In this document: positions 63,490 through 64,000 of the stretch, piece by piece
Layout of the letters: every line of letters begins with the position of its first letter
How positions within the stretch are numbered: the stretch's first letter is position 1
NCBI GenBank assembly: GCA_029227815.1
Contig: CP118523.1
Span: 372,001-436,000, forward strand
DNA length: 64,000 bases
DNA from: Clostridiaceae bacterium M8S5
GTDB taxonomy: Bacteria > Bacillota > Clostridia > Tissierellales > MCWD3
Reading direction: 5' to 3'
Translations under genes and position numbers: made by a program
The notes under the pieces: model-generated
The model's input: only the letters and a program-made list of their open reading frames with translations
Database searches by the model: none
Told to the model about the DNA's origin: nothing

Positions 63490-64000
63490 ATGCAAAAAAA
63501 AGATAAGATCCATATAAAAGATTTAATCACTATAGGAATATTTACGGCAATCTATTTCATAGTGTTTATGTTAGTTCAAATGGTGATGGGGGGTATACCT
63601 ATTGTATTTTTAATGATGCCACTACCAACAGCTCTTATAGGTGGAATAATATATATGCTATATATCGCTAAAGTTCCAAAACACGGTGCAATACTCATAA
63701 TGTCGACTTTACTTGCGATATTAATAGGTTCAATGCTTGGAGTGTGGACTGGGTTTGTTGTTCCAATAATATGTGGCATTTTGGCAGAAATGATCACTGG
63801 CATTGGAAAATTCAAAAGTTCTAGATGGAACATTGTAGGCTATAGTGTGTTTTCTTGCTGGATGACATGTGGATATATTCCATACTGGATAATGAGAGAA
63901 GCTTGGCTTGCGAAATCAGGACAGTATTATGATTCAACATATGTTGATAATCTAAGGGCAATTACTCAACCTTGGGTATTGTGGGCATTGATATCATCAA
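63490..64000 (+). CDS. MptD-type ECF transporter S component, cut at right edge
   Basis: 170 residues visible; no stop before 64000. At least four hydrophobic helices (DLITIGIFTAIYFIVFMLVQ, PTALIGGIIYMLYIA, GAILIMSTLLAILIG, GFVVPIICGILAEMITG). KIHIKDLITIGIFTAIYF is the usual start of MptD-type S components of energy-coupling-factor vitamin or metal transporters. ATG 63490 follows AAAGGAG. The substrate is not known. It is divergent from the AraC gene. Confidence 0.82.
   Translation, partial: MQKKDKIHIKDLITIGIFTAIYFIVFMLVQMVMGGIPIVFLMMPLPTALIGGIIYMLYIAKVPKHGAILIMSTLLAILIGSMLGVWTGFVVPIICGILAEMITGIGKFKSSRWNIVGYSVFSCWMTCGYIPYWIMREAWLAKSGQYYDSTYVDNLRAITQPWVLWALISS

Overview
The window is AT-rich (roughly 30% G+C) with strong AGGAGG-type ribosome binding sites, clustered short operons, lipobox lipoproteins and typical low-GC Gram-positive promoters. 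Gene content fits an anaerobic clostridial Firmicute: a clostridial-type glycerol operon with an FAD dehydrogenase carrying a [2Fe-2S] domain and a DUF1667 partner, a GlpP antiterminator, DUF3793, flavodoxins and an ECF-type S component. I cannot name the species. I see no rRNA, tRNA, CRISPR array, intact insertion sequence or prophage.

Layout. Positions 1-11.7 kb hold small metabolic and stress genes (flavodoxin, MazG-like protein, TrmO, several GNAT acetyltransferases, a GNAT/P-loop kinase fusion) and an RsgA paralogue behind an attenuator-like leader. This stretch also has a GC-rich non-coding region that looks like a structured RNA. Positions 12-17.4 kb are a rearranged patch: a glyoxalase-like gene and pieces of its neighbours occur twice, and a two-gene secreted/membrane cassette lies between 106-bp direct repeats. 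Positions 18-31.9 kb carry an Fpg/Nei-like glycosylase with unusual key residues, a pantothenate operon (DUF2520 reductase, panB, panC, panD) behind a long leader, a phosphotransferase, AraC and TetR regulators, and large GyrI-like sensor proteins.

Positions 32-46.6 kb are accessory. They hold a DUF3795 gene with an in-frame stop, an AraC/BtrH-like gene split at a slippery A-run, a phosphotransferase homologue without its catalytic Asp and a LytTR regulator followed by two paralogous proteins. Further on are a creatininase-family protein with a MerR regulator, a probable free-standing small RNA, a probable ADP-ribosyltransferase and an S53 peptidase. Positions 46.7-54.5 kb are the iron and glycerol part: a Fur box, flavodoxin and DUF3793, then glpP, two small membrane proteins, glpK and a three-subunit glycerol-3-phosphate dehydrogenase. 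Two GlpP-type terminator leaders in this part share a sequence motif. Positions 56-58.7 kb contain a tandem duplication of a two-gene unit that encodes a secreted papain/C39-like cysteine protease and a secreted partner of unknown function. The window ends with a flavin oxidoreductase, an excisionase-type DNA-binding protein, an AraC regulator and the start of an MptD-type ECF S component.

Themes: at least six proteins carry GyrI-like ligand-binding domains, and five acetyltransferase genes are scattered through the window. A three-copy dispersed repeat of about 130 bp always lies just 3' of genes. The strongest candidates for undescribed biology are the duplicated protease/partner units, the 42.2-kb small RNA, the RsgA leader and the 8.5-kb structured RNA. 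All function calls come from reading the sequence without database searches.
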